Under the pieces are notes generated by a model, which saw only the letters and a list, made by a program, of their open reading frames with translations, was not told the DNA's origin and did not search any database. The translations under genes and the position numbers were made by a program. From Gnetum montanum (taxonomy: Eukaryota > Streptophyta > Gnetopsida > Gnetales > Gnetaceae): a DNA stretch of 64,000 nt. Shown here piece by piece: positions 33,279-45,885 of the stretch. Each line of letters starts with the position of its first letter. Within the stretch, counting starts at the first letter, position 1. The stretch covers positions 36,030 to 100,029 of the forward strand of contig MNCI01036181.1 of NCBI GenBank assembly GCA_015680685.1, in the 5' to 3' direction.

Positions 33279-36200
33279 ATGATGCTTAAGAAGAAACAAG
33301 TGCAAGTCCTAAATAAAGACATAGAGAGCATGAAGTTTACCTTCTAAATGATGGTTTCTTGGTTAGATGAAATCAATGCAAAGGTAGATAGAAATGCCAA
33401 TCCTAGCCATTTGTAGACATGTAGAGGTGATGAGAATACATTTTCAAATGAAAAAGTTTCACAACCAGGAAAAGATGGAGTAGATGATGAGAAAGGATAA
33501 TTCAACTATGAACGTGTAGGAATCCATTGACCAAGGATTCCAATAGGAGGAAATCCTATCTCTCAGATGAAAATTCTAAGGACTTCAACTATGGCAAATA
33601 CTTCTTCTTTAGGTAAGCTTAATGAGGAAGATGAAGTAAGTGTTACTAGAGTGTTTAGAAATGTTGAAGAGTTTCATACATTGAATTGAAGACTTTCAAT
33701 TTTGTAGATGGTACCAATGTTTTTTCAAGTTGGTTGAAGGTACTTGGGAAGCACTTTGAGCTATAAGAGATATCAAATAACTAGAAGGTACTTATTGATA
33801 AATCTAGATTAGAAGATATAGCTTCTACTTGGTACAAAAAGGAGTTCCAAGGTTATGAAAGAAAAAATGGTCAATCCATTAGAGATTGGGATCTAATGAA
33901 ATATAGGTTAAAATGAAAATTTGAATAGTCTCGTCAGAGATAAGAGACCATTATGAAGTTAAAACTCCTAAGGCAAGGTGACAAGGATGTCAATGAATTC
34001 TGCATCAAATTTTAGAATTTATTTTATCAAGATAAAGTAAATTAGGAGTATGAATAAGCTTCAATATTTTTAGGAGGTTTCAAAATGGCATACTAGTAGG
34101 AGTTGTGTTTTTATGAGCTACAAATTATAAATGAGACTTATGATTTGACACTCAAAGATGAGAAAAAATTAAGTGGATTTAGAAACAAGAGCATACAAAC
34201 TTTCAAGGGGAAGGAGAAGAGATCCAAATTTGAGAAGGGATCCATGTCCAAATATTATGATAATGATGACATCCATGATAAGAAGACTGAAAGATGTGAT
34301 GAGAAGGGTAAGGCCAAGAAGGACTAAGGGAAGGAGGTAAGGGTTAAGGCAAAAACTTATCCAAAATTCAATGCTTCAACTGTGAAGAATGGAGACCCAA
34401 GCAATGAGAATGTTCACTTTATAAGATAGCTAAGGGTAAAGATCTACAAAATATGGAGGTGGAAGAGATATTATGCCAAGGTATTCAAATAGGTAATTCT
34501 AATGCTCCAAATGTTGAGGAAGTTTTTGAATAAAATTCTTGTGCATTCATGGTAAAAGTGAATAGAGGAGTTCATCTTAATAGAAAATTTTTATTTTGGA
34601 TTAGGGCTAGATGTTTGCTTAGTAGGGAATAAATTCATATTTTGATTGATGGGGCAGCCCAAGAAAATGTTATTCCTTCTACCACAATTGCTAGGTTGGG
34701 TTTGGCAACTAATCCTCATCCTAGACCCTATAAGATGCATTGGTTATCTAGAGATTTTTCTCAAGAGGTGAGGGAATAATGTACCTTAAAATTTAAGATT
34801 GGAGGTTTTCATGATATTGTGAGATGTGATGTGCTTTCAATAGATTTTATGAATGTAATTTTTAGTAGACCTTGGAATTTTAACCATGGTTGTTAGTTTG
34901 ATGGAGCAAGAAATGTCTAGAGTGGAACTAGATTTGATGGAATCCATGAGTTGATTGCCATGATAGTTGAACAAGTGAGGTAACAAAGCTCACTAAATGA
35001 TTTGTTAATCCTTCTAGGAGAGAGGGAATACATTAAGAAACAGTATAAAATAGGTTTTGGTTTTGTTACTGTCACAAGAGTTACTACTAATCATGATGAT
35101 GTGTAGGTTGAAATTCCAACAAGTGTGATAAGATTGAAGAAGAAATTTTTAAGTTGTTCAATGGGGAATTGGATAAATTACCATCAATGAGGAATGTAAG
35201 TCCTCAAATTAATTTTATTCTTGGTGCTAATATTCCAAATAAGAGAGCTTACTAGATGGTACTAAATGAGTAAGCTAAATTACAAAGGCAAGTAGAGGAG
35301 TTATTTGCAAATGGCTTCGTAAGGGAATTTATTTCATCTTATGTAATTCCAATGATGCTAGTGCCAAAGAATGATAACAATGAATGGAGTATGTGCATTA
35401 ATTCTAAGGATGGATGATATTCTTGATGTCCGTACCAATGTTGAAATTATTAACAAAATTGATTTGAAGAGTGGTTAGCATCAAATCAGAATTAGACTTG
35501 GTAATGAGTGGAAGATATCTTTCAAGACATTAGATGGATTTTTTGAGTGATTAGTAATGCCAATTAGGCTCATAAATGCACCTGCTACATTCATGAGGTT
35601 GATGGAGGATGTATTGAAGGACTTAATTGGTAAGTTTTGTATTATCTTTTTGACAATATTTTAGTATGTAGCTCTAATGAGGAAGATCACTTGGATCACC
35701 TAAGAATGGCGTGTTTGAAGTTGAAAGAGGCATAGTTAGTGATCAATGTCAAGAAAAGTCATTTATTCAAGAGGAAAATCATATATTTAAGAAATATTAT
35801 TTTTAAAAACCAAATTTGGATGAAAGCTAACAAGGTGAAGACTATTAGGAATTGGCCAACTCCTAAGAATGTTGGGAAGGTAAGATCATTTCTTTGTTTA
35901 GCAGGTTTTTATAGATGCTTCATAAAAAACTTTAGTGGTAGTTCATGGCCTATATTTGCTTTGTTGAAGAAAAATAAAGATTTTAGGTGGGCTAATGAAT
36001 CCCAAGGGAGTTTTGACTTGTTAAAAGTAATTATTACTAGTAAATTGTTTCTTGTAATTCCAAATTTTTAGAAGCTTTTTTGAAAGTGAAGGTGGATGCA
36101 AGTTCACTTACTATTGGTAGGATACTTTCATAGGAAGGTAGTTTTGCTACTTTCTTTTCAAAAAGGTTGAATGAGTTAAGGCAGAAATATAGAATATATG

Positions 36201-37860
36201 AGAAGGATTTATATGCTATTCTTTAAGAAATTAAACATTAGCAGCATCACTTGTTGCCTAAAGAGTTTACTTTAATGACATCCCACAAAGCACTTCAATT
36301 TCTAAACTTTCAAAAGAAGTTGAGTACAAAGCATATGAAGTGGCAAGAATTCAATTTTGTATTGAATTACAAAGGTGGAAAGGCCAATGTGATGGTTGAT
36401 GCATTATCAAGGTTGCATGTGGTTAATTTTAGCATGCCTCATGTTGAAGGTATGGGTGATTTTGCTTCTTTGTATGAGAATGGTGATGATTTTTTGGTAG
36501 GTCTGGAGGATCCTCAAAGAGTCATCATTGAGTAGGACATACTAGTGAAGGGACTATCATATTCAAGATGAACTACCATATACAAATGGAAAGGTATGTA
36601 TTCCTAATTGTGATTTTAGGAAAATGATTTTATTTGAAAAGTAATTTAGTAGAATGATAGGTCACATGGGTAGGGATAAAACATTGGAACACATGGGTAG
36701 GCACTATTTTTGGCTTGGTATGACAACTAAAGTTTTGAAATTTGTGAAGAAGTGCTTTACTTATTAGAAACTTAAAGGTGATAAAGGAGTGAATGGACAT
36801 TATATTCCTTTTCCAATTTTCAAGGGTCCATGAAAAAGTATGCCTATGGATTTTGTGAGGGGTATTTTAAAAATAAAAAGTAGGATCAATGCAATTTTTG
36901 TTGCTGTTGGCAAGTTCTCCAAGGTCATAGACTTCATTTCGTGCAAGAATGTGAGTAATGCTTCTCATGTTACAAATGTGTTTTTTGAGCATGTTGTGAA
37001 GTTGCATTGAATTCCTTTGAATATTTTTGTGATAAAGTCTTCAAAATTACAACTTAATTTTGAAGATTTATCTAGAAAATTTTAGGACTAAGTTGAATTT
37101 TTCTAGCACATATCCATAATTTTATGGTCAAACAAAGGTGGTGAATAAATCCTTGCTAAACATATTGAGATGTTTATGTGATGGAGAACCAAATAAGTGG
37201 GACAACTTATTGGGTCATGTTGAGTTTTCATACAATAATTATTTTCATGTGGCTATTGGTAAAAGTCCATTTGAGGTGAATGATGTGTTTTGTCTAATGA
37301 AGGTGGAGACCTTTAATGGTGAAGCTCAACTTAGTGTTGATATTGTGCAAGAGATAAGTGATTTCCATGTATAAGTAAAATTAAATATTAAGAAAAAGGT
37401 TTAAAAGGAAGTCCTTGAAAGGAATGAGAGCAAATGAAAGCCAAATTTTATTATTGGTAACTTGGTTTGGTGCACTTAAAAATGAAACAATTGAGAGGTG
37501 TTAACTTCTCCAAGTTGAAATTGAAGAAGATGGGACCTTTCAAAATTAAGGTGAAGATCAATGATACTACTCTTAAGATAAATTTACAAAATGATGTTGA
37601 TATGTGTTTTGTGTTTAATGTTTTAGATATTGTATACTATCATGAATCTATTGATGAGAAGACCATATAGGATAGCATTGATGAGCTGAAGGGGACTATG
37701 GATCAGTCTAAGCCTTCAATGGAGAGGAAGGTAATTGTACTCAAGTGAAGGAAAGCTTCTAAAACTTGAGGAGTTAAGTGGTATGAGTATTTGATTCATT
37801 GGGAGGAGTATTCTATGGATGATGTTGTATGGTTCCATGATACCAAACTTCATTAGTGAG
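33279..37860 (+). pseudogene. gag-pol: gag-pol of element D (broken)
   Basis: The start at 33279 has the same leader as element E. A zinc knuckle lies at 34372-34413: CFNCEEWRPKQ, stop, EC, with the histidine of CX2CX4HX4C replaced by proline. Protease is near 34630-34890: ILIDGAAQENVI for the active site, then SRPWNF. Reverse transcriptase (35260-36230) has VPKNDNNEWSMCINS; a deletion then joins it to MDDILDV. The catalytic YxDD region reads LFDN, so one aspartate is lost. RNase H ends with KANVMVDALSRLH (36378-36417). Integrase (36640-37400) keeps HMGRDKTLEH. The chromodomain reads EYLIHWEEYSMDDVVWFHDTKLH-like (shown in part, 37785-37850). There are dozens of stops. In life this polyprotein would make particles, copy the RNA and integrate it. 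Confidence 0.88.
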
Positions 37861-37905
37861 GGATCACTTCAATCCCTACTTGCTTGTTTACATGAGTTCA
37901 CTTTT

Positions 37906-37921
37906 TGAAGGGTGGAAAAGA
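37906..37921 (+). promoter_or_regulatory. Polypurine tract of element D
   Basis: tgaagggtggaaaaga lies directly before the 3' LTR start at 37922. Confidence 0.8.
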
Positions 37922-38879
37922 TGGTATAGGAACACCTCTTCAGATTCCCTTGTTATTCCTATGTGTTTTTTTTTTGTATGTTTCTAGCTCTATGTGGACA
38001 TCTTCGAGGTTAAGGAGACATCTTGTTTGGGAACTAGGACTATGGAAGAGACATCTTGAATTTAAAGAAGACATTTTGAAAAAATTAAGACTTCTTAGAG
38101 GAAATGTCTTGCCCTAAGAGGAGACATCTTAGAGGATATGTGTCACAAGTAGAGGAAATATCTTAGGAAAGATGTATCATAGTAAAAGAAGTGTATCATG
38201 GTAATAGTAGACATTTTGATCAAAAGTTGTATTTTTGTAGAAGATGACTTGAGGAGACTGAAGATGATTTGAGGGGACTAAAGATGACTTGTATAGTTGG
38301 GAAACTTTGGAAATTGATCATTATAGTTGGAAAATATCTAGAAGAAGGTGGAAAAAGATAGAAATATAATGATACCTTCAAGTTGAGCTTATGGAAGGCT
38401 TTCCTAGGTTTGTATCTTATTTTATGTTAATAAATATGTTGGTATGTCAAGCTTGTGGATTAATAGTGAGAGGAGAAGTCTTAGTGAGAGCTCTTGAATT
38501 TAGGAGAGTTTGGCAAGAGTGTGATAAAGTACATTGAATGAGTGCTCTAGGATCAATGTGTGTGAATTGACCTATGCGTTCTTGTCTCTTGTTTACTTCT
38601 CTGAATTAAATCTCAGTATTAATTTGTGGGAGAGATTTTCAATCAATTATGTCTTGCATTAGGAACAACCATTGTGTGGTTGTAAAGCCTCATGCCTTGT
38701 AGCATTAATTGGGAGTTTGAGAGATTTAGAATATTCTACGTGCTTTGGGAACCTTGTAATATACTAATTAAATAATTGAGGATATCTAGTTTTCTTGTTT
38801 TCTAAAAAATTAATCATCTTTTCATAATATTTGGATTTAGTATTTGAAGATGATTAAGTATTAGAATGAACCTACTTTA
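37922..38879 (+). mobile_element. 3' LTR of element D
   Basis: 958 bp, TGGTATAGGAACACC to cctacttta (CA changed to TA), followed by the ataat target duplication. The octamer array at 37995-38135 is more eroded than in the 5' copy. Confidence 0.88.
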
Positions 38880-38884
38880 ATAAT

Positions 38885-41800
38885 TGGTAATACATAGCTT
38901 TTCATTCTTGAATAATAATTCATCGTAAATATGATAATCCCCCCATTGGTCTATCTTACTCAATAATGGTTCCTTATGATTCTATAAACTTGCCAAAAAT
39001 TATTATCATGTTCATACAACTTAGCAAAACCACCCATAGCTTGCATATAAGACACGTTAAAAGTCATCAAATGCATCTTGGAAAATGTATCAGCCACCAC
39101 ATTAGCTTTTTCATTTTTGTGCTTGAGCACAAAATTAAACTCTTGTAATTGTGCAATTCACTTCATATATTTAGCACTTAAATTCTTTTGAGAACTAAGG
39201 AATTAAAGTGGTTTATGATCCTTCATCAAAGTGAGCTCCTTGAATAATAGTAATGCTTCCAATGCTTGACTACTTAAACAGTAGTGTACAACTTCTCATA
39301 TACACTATACTTTTGCCTTGACTCATTCAACTTCTCAAAAATGAAAGCAACAAGTGTACTTTCTTGTGAAAGTACTCTTCTAATGGGATGTCCCCTTGCA
39401 TCCACCTCTACTTGAAAAAGCTTTTGGAAATTTGGTAGTACAAGCATTAGTTCACTAGTGATTTTTTCCTTCAACAAGTTAAAGCTCTTTTGGGTTTCAT
39501 CATTCCACCTAAAATCTTTATTCTTCATCAACAAAGTAAACATAGGCCACAAAGTACCACTAAATGGTTTTATAAATCTCTATTAAAAACATAATAAATT
39601 TTAAAATGATCTTACATTCTTAACATTTTTAGAAGTTGGCAAATCTCTAATAGTGCTCACCTTGATAGTTTCCATTCAAATTTGATTTTTAGAAATCACA
39701 TGTTTGAAATATGTGATCTCCTTGTTGAAAAAGTGAATTTTTTACATTGATAAGAAATTTGGCTCTTCTAATTTAAGACACTTTCCTTAAGTGATCCAAG
39801 TGCTCCTCCTCATTAGAGCTATAGATCAAAATGTCATCAAAGAAGACAATGTAATACTTACTAGTTAAGTCTTTGGGTACATCATGCATCAATCTCATGA
39901 ATGTAGTAAGTGCATGTGTGAGCTCAAATGGCATCATCAACCACTCAAATAATCCTTCTAGTGCTTTGAAAGCTATCTTCCATTCATCACTAGGCTTGAT
40001 TAGAATTCTATGATATCAACTCTTCAAATCAATTTTTCTAAAAAATTCTACATTGGTAAGGATGCCAAGAATATCATCCATCCTTGGAATAGGAAATATG
40101 TATCCCACTGTAATCCTATTTACTACCCTTGAATTAATGCATATTCTGCATCCATCACTATCCTTCTTTGGTATAAGCACTATTTGAAATACACAAGGTG
40201 AAATGGATTCCCTCATGAAGCCATTTGTAGGAAACTCCTCTACATGACTTGGCACTTAAGTTACTAATTTTGTGTCATCTAGTTTGCTCTCTCATTTAGA
40301 ATGGTAGCCCTAGGAATGAAGTCAATTTAGTACTATACATTCCTCATGGATGGAAATCCATCAAATTTCTCATTGAACACCTTGGAAAATTGCTTTTTCA
40401 AGCCTAGCACATCTATTGGAATTTCTACTTGTATAACATCATGGTTAGAAGCAATAGTTGATACAACCATAAAACCAAAAATAGTTTCATCATGTTAATG
40501 AATTTTCTCTCTCCTAAAAGAATTATGATAATGTTAAGTAAGCTTTGCTACCTCACTTGTTTAGTTATCATGGGAATCAACTCATGGATTTCATCATTGA
40601 TGAATCGTGATTCATCTAGTTGCGATATCAGACCCATGATATCAGGTACGAGATATCACATCCAACAAGGATATTAGATATACGATATCATGGTTCTTAT
40701 GTGGGACTATAAATACACATGTAGACACTCATGAAGAGTCAATTTTTCAGTTAATTTTTAGTGAGTCAGTTTAGTGTTAGAGTAGAGTCTTTTTTTTTTC
40801 ATTTTTTCCTCTTGTATTCGTATGGTTGTGTGTAGGGGTACCTCACCACTTATCAATCATGTCTAGCTACACTCCATACATTTCTTACTCTGTCAAATAA
40901 TCACTGTTATTAAATTTTCAAGGTCTTTCAACAATTACACTAGCATAATTAATTAGTAGCACATCACATTTTGCAACATCATAAAAACTCCCAATTTTAA
41001 GTTTCAAATTACATTGCTCTCTCGCCTCTTGAAAGAAGTCTCTTAATAACCAATGTACCTTGTAGGGTCTAGGATGGGAATTTGTTGCTAACCTAACCTA
41101 ACAACTACCTTAGAAGAAACAACTTTTTCTTGGGCTCCCTCATTAATCAAAATATGAATCCGTTTCCCACTAAGCAAACATCTATTCATATTTCTCATGA
41201 ATGCATAAGAATTTAATAAAGAAAATTTATTAATTTTGAAAGCATTAGGATTACCTCTATGAAGACCTTGGTTGGATGTATCCTCCACTTCCATGGTTTA
41301 CACATTACTATTTTGGACTACCTTGTGAAGTTGACATTCCCATTACTTGTGTTTCCATTCTACACATTTGAAGCACTAAATCCTGGATGAGATGTTACCT
41401 TTAACCTTGCATTCTTTACCTTGGTCCTTGTTCACTTTACCCTTCTTATCTTCCTTCTCTAACTTCTTGTCATGGTTGTTGTCCTTGTCTTTAGATTTGA
41501 ACTTTAATTATTTCTTTGATTTGGATCCATTATCCTTCTCTTTCAAAGCTTGTTTGTTCCTATGCCCAAATTTATTGAGTTTCTTTTCTTCCTTGAGTGC
41601 TAAATCATAAGCATCGTTAAGAGTTTCTGGCTCATAGAATAACAACTCCTACTAATATGCCAATTTGAGATATCCTAGAAACATTGAAGCCTATTCATAC
41701 TCCTTCTAGCTTACCTTAGTTTGATGGAATAGCTTAAAAAATTTGATGTAGAACTTCTTGAGATCTTTTTTATCCTACCTAAGGAATTTTAGATTCATGA

Positions 41801-42480
41801 TCATGTCTTGCCTTTTCCAAGAATGTTTGAACTTTCTTCTCAACTTATATTTCATTATATTCTAATCCTTGATAGGTTGTGAATTTTTCCTCTCATAAGT
41901 TTAGGTTTTTTCTCCCTCTAAATAGAAGTCATACCCTCTAATATAGATTAACCAATTGGTACCCTCAATTGATTTGCTACATCTTCAAACTCAAAATGCT
42001 TGTCAAGTGACTTTAGTGAACTTGCAAAAGCATTGGTATCATCTACATCATTGAAAGTCTTTAGGTCTACATATGAAAGTATGACAATATTTTTGAATGA
42101 TCTAGTAAGCTTTACTTCATCTTCATCATCAAGATTATCATGAAAAGAAGTAGTTATCATTGATGAAGTTCTTGGAACTTTGACATGATGATTAGGATTC
42201 TCTTCCACTAGAATCATTGGCTAATGGTTTCCTACACTCGCATAGATAGAATGTTCTTCCCCATCATTTGCTCCCCCTCCAATAAGTTAAGGAGCTTCTT
42301 CATCATCATTCAAACATGAATACTTGTCATCTTAGCAAGTATAAATATGGTTTGTACCTAGATTTTGGTCTACCTTGACATTGATATTTTCCAATCTAGC
42401 AACCATTAATTGAAAGGTAAATTTCATGCTCTCCATGTCTTTGTTCAGTGCCTGAACTTGTTTCTTCTTAAGAGCGATTA
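38885..42480 (-). pseudogene. gag-pol: gag-pol of element E, main part (broken)
   Basis: Minus-strand gag-pol of the host element. The gag start region is near 42475, with an open stretch at 41948-42217. The zinc knuckle near 41350-41395 reads CFKCVEWKHK, stop, WEC, keeping all four metal ligands of CX2CX4HX4C. Protease is at 41088-41294 (IHILINEGAQEKVV for the active site). Reverse transcriptase at 40016-40255 has SPCVFQIVLIPKKDSDG, RICINSRVVNRITVGY and PIPRMDDILG. The catalytic site reads FFDDILIYSSNE (39809-39844), so both aspartates survive. The RT/RNase H connection is at 39274-39552. Integrase starts near 38960 and resumes at 32278 after element D. A 258-bp insertion splits the protease-RT linker (40598-40855). 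Stops and frameshifts make it inactive. Confidence 0.87.
40598..40855 (+). mobile_element. 258-bp solo-LTR-like insertion with GATATC array
   Basis: Bounded by atcat duplications (40593-40597 and 40856-40860). It starts TGATGAATCG and ends ggggtacctcaccacttatca, the end block of the Athila-like LTRs here. GATATC occurs at 40624, 40638, 40652 and 40684, with GATATT at 40670 and GATATA at 40677. A TATA box (TATAAATA, 40708-40715) follows. Compared with the roughly 850-bp LTRs, most of R and U5 is missing. It is either an internally deleted solo LTR or a distinct short family. Confidence 0.8.
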
Positions 42481-42522
42481 AAATTGACAAAAATCAACAA
42501 TCAAATTTTAGGCAAAAAATAA

Positions 42523-42540
42523 CCTAATTCTTTGATACCA
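42523..42540 (-). promoter_or_regulatory. Primer binding site of element E, tRNA-Met type
   Basis: On the minus strand TGGTATCAAAGAATTAGG lies between the 5' LTR and gag. The first eight bases match the initiator tRNA-Met site. Confidence 0.7.
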
Positions 42541-42543
42541 ATA

Positions 42544-43336
42544 ATGCTAAAATAAGATTACTCTACTTTATTTAGCCCTTTGGAGTAGGTTTACTTCAAT
42601 ATTAAATCATATTCAACACAATAAATATAGATATTAAGAAAGATAATTAATTTTCTAAAAAATAAGAAAACTAGGTGTCTTCAATTCTTCAAGAGCAGAT
42701 TATAATAGGATTTCACAATCCACAAAACATCAAACAATCTCACATACTCAAATGATTTTGTAGAGAATGAGATTCTATGACCACATAATGGTTGTTCTTA
42801 ATGCAAGATAAAACTGATGGAGAATCTCACCCACAACCTAGGATTGAGATCTCAACTCACAATAAAGACTAGAACACATTGACCAACACACAACATAATT
42901 AACTTTTGAGATGCAACCACATATATACTTATCTAATGTATTGTCTCATACTCTTGATTAAGTTTATATATGAACTTATATGGCATCTCAGCTCTTCAAA
43001 TGAAAAGCATTAAACACAATCCATATTTATTAATTAAGTAAAACAACAATCCTAGAAAACCTTATCCAAGCCCAACTTGAAGATCCTCCACTATTTTTAA
43101 TTATTTTTTATGTATTGTTTTAGCTATTTCCAAACTTTGAACAAAAATTTTGAAAGTTTCTCTATTTGTTTAGGTCATCTTTGGCGTTTCTATGATGTCT
43201 CATTATGAAATTAGAAAATTCAAGAGAGAAATCTCACTTTTGGCTGAGATATCTCTTTCAATAATTGAGACATCTTCACCACTTTTGAGATGTATTAGTT
43301 AAGAAATCTTTACATTTGATGGGATATCTTGCCTGA
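42544..43336 (-). mobile_element. 5' LTR of element E (split by element B)
   Basis: Shares U5 and R blocks with the LTRs of element D (for example tcttgcattaagaacaacca, read on the minus strand). The inner edge is at 42544 or, by comparison with D, at 42581. At the outer side element B interrupts it at 43337. About 20 bp of it continues after element B (63234-63258, tatctgagatgtctcc). The octamer array is partly preserved (43195-43330). Confidence 0.7.
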
Positions 43337-44232
43337 TGATGAGTTAGTCATTGGGCCACATTGACAGGATGCTGTTGAAGCAACCCCATCAATGAGATCT
43401 CATCAACATGATCCCATCAACCTAGGGTTTGATGAGTTAATGTGTACTTATCAATAGGGCATCTTGTTTTAGCCTATAAATGTGTATCGACTTGTTGCAC
43501 TATTGGCAATATTTTCATAGTTGTAGCAAAGTGCTTGTAGTTTTTTTTTCATTTGAGTGTTCAAATGTTTTCTGAGTGCTTATAGTAGGAGTTAAAGAGT
43601 GTATAGATCTTTATTCAAGCATTGTTGTACTTGAGCACTTTAGTGCGGATGGCAATAAAGATGAGCTTTTCTAATAAATCTTGTAGTACTTGGACTAGAT
43701 TAATAGATTTCTTATGCATTTAATTTTAATGAAATTTACCTTAATGCTATTTGTAAGGAATCAAGTAATTAATTAATATTGATTCAATAGAAAACATAAG
43801 TATGACTAGTTCAAGCATATGCTTAGTGCTTAGTAATCTCAGTAACGCTTAATGTTTGATAACCCAATAGTGTTATAACATTTTCAGGATCTGTATGGCA
43901 AGTGGGAATGGATGCTTATCTTAGGATTAGTCAAATATTAGCTATTAATTAGATTAGATTAGTTAATTAATTAATTACTTTATTTTTTATTCTTTTTCTT
44001 AGGTAACTTAAACCATAAAAGATAAAAATGATAAAAATCATATGCATTAGTTACACTTAACCATACACTTAAACTTTACAAGTGAAACTGGGAAGATAAC
44101 GATTGCAACGGTTAGGTTCACCTCCTAGAACTAGTGTACTTAGAAACCTAAAGTCTTCGAAATTTGATTGGATCGTTAAGTCAATGCTAGTGATTTGTAT
44201 GGTTTGGCATAGGGTATACTTGTCGCTCATCA
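43337..44232 (+). mobile_element. 5' LTR of element B
   Basis: 896 bp, TGATGAGTTAGTC to gctcatca. U3 has short repeats of the type gatccCATCAA rather than GATATC, followed by a TATA box (cctataaatg from 43473) and AATAAAGATGAGC (near 43660). Confidence 0.88.
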
Positions 44233-44233
44233 T

Positions 44234-44251
44234 TAGTGTCATTGCCAAGGA
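44234..44251 (+). promoter_or_regulatory. Primer binding site of element B, tRNA-Asp type
   Basis: TAGTGTCATTGCCAAGGA matches TGGCGCCGTTGCCGGGGA apart from six transitions. Confidence 0.82.
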
Positions 44252-44399
44252 CTTTAGTTAGCTACATGCATTATCTAGGGCTTAGTAAAAATTATTCAAC
44301 ATCATTGGATTGAATCTTAAAGTTTCAATCATTCAAATAATAATAATAATTGTAAAAAAGTAGATTGTTATTTTTGTTTAATCCAAAATTTCTTCTTCT

Positions 44400-45437
44400 C
44401 TTAGGGATGATTCTCCACTGGAATTTGAGCACACATTCAATCAAAGGAATGAACAATCAAATTAGCCAATGCCCTAATAATGCCTAGTGATATATACTCA
44501 TCCTAATGAGTATGTGCCTAACTTCACCTTTTTCCTATATTGGGATGAATAGATGTGGTGGAGGGACATGGAGGGTAACATTATGTTGCCACCTGATTGA
44601 TTAGTTCTTGTGATGTTCCAACAAATTCTTATGAGGTTGGGTATCTAGGGGCTTCATGCTGAATACATAGCCATGGGTAGGTACTATTCTCTTTTGCATA
44701 AATGTTCTAGCCATGGTTATTTTGGAATGGAGTAGCTTTGCCATACCATAGATGGGCTCATCATAGAAGCAAGGAGAACTCTTAGGGTCTATGCCTAATG
44801 AAGGCTTTTAGAATTAAGTACCCATCAGATTCAAAGATAGATAATGTAGATTACCAAGGAGGAAGGAGAGTTTAGAAAAAGAAAAACTGCTGAGGAGTAC
44901 AACCAGGATCCTTCCATCAGAAAAAGGGAAGTACGATTCTATGATAATGAGGAGGCACCACTTGATGAGGTGGTGCAATAAAATATATTGTTAATTTAGA
45001 AATCTATGTCTAAAATTTTAGCCAAGGTAGATAAAATGTGGGACTCTTTAGATGAAAAGTTTCAAACCACTTTGAACATAGTAAAGGAATTCAAAGAGCA
45101 AAGTAGTGATTGTTATTGTAGGAAAAGGAAGAAAGTTGAATGTGCCTACTAAAGGGGTAAGGGAAAGGTTGCTGTAGCAAATGAGGTTGTGAAGTTTGAA
45201 ATAGATAATTATGGTGGATGTAACATATGCCAATACAAACATCCTAAGGGATTTTTCCTCATTGTGTCACACTTGCAAGAGTCTAGGGTGTATACTCTAA
45301 ATCCTAGACTGGTGAGAAGGAAAGCACCTAGAAGGCTGGCTTATCCTCAAGACAATTCCAAGAAGTTCTACAAAAAACAAGCCTGTTATCCAAGTGGAGT
45401 TCCATCACAACCTTATGAGTGGTACTATGAGTGGTAG
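44400..45437 (+). pseudogene. gag: gag of element B (broken)
   Basis: Capsid-type protein broken by stops. EYIAMGRYYSLLHKCSSHGY and CHTIDGLIIEARRTLRVYA (44660-44790) correspond to LDMALDRYYSLLNRTGHDF and FHIIDGL in element A. A Glu/Lys-rich helix follows. The open stretch 45189-45437 contains the knuckle-like motif CNICQYKHPKGF and a basic tail (RRKAPRRLAYPQDN). The N terminus is too decayed to place the start exactly. The capsid core appears shortened compared with element A. Confidence 0.75.
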
Positions 45438-45885
45438 CAGCCATAGTTAAGGGGATGCCACCATCAAGGCAATAGTACCCTAACTACAACCTGATCTATA
45501 TGGGTACTATGTTCAGTAGCCCATTTCTCCATATGACTCTTGTAGTCATGCTTCATTCTAGCATCACTATTTTTTTTTGAGTTCTACAGAGCCTAATCTC
45601 CAAGAAGGAAATTCCCATTTCCTCATTATTGTCCTCATCCTTCTACACATGTCCCTCCATCCTCAACTTAATTACCACCTAGTCCATCAATGTAGGACAA
45701 AATTCTAGCCTAGTCTTAGTAATGTAATGCTACCAGGGTTGTTAGCTTATAGCTAGCTCCTTATCCAAGTGGTTTGAAAACTAAATCCCCAAAAAAGACC
45801 ATTCTTTTGAACCAACAGTCTTACAAAGCCCTCAAAAACTTATGCTACTGATAGCCTTGCTTCTCCCTCATCCTCTGCATCTAAT

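Larger units (their letters stand above)
32279..38879 (+). mobile_element. Element D: complete but dead chromovirus LTR retrotransposon
   Basis: A 6.6-kb element bounded by ataat duplications (32274-32278 and 38880-38884). Order: 5' LTR, tRNA-Met primer site, gag, protease, reverse transcriptase, RNase H, integrase, chromodomain, polypurine tract, 3' LTR. It belongs to the same family as element E, into whose integrase it inserted in the opposite orientation. Removing D plus one target copy restores the integrase reading C-I-P-N-Y-D-F-R-R on the minus strand, which matches the equivalent place in D itself (near 36595-36620). Confidence 0.93.
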
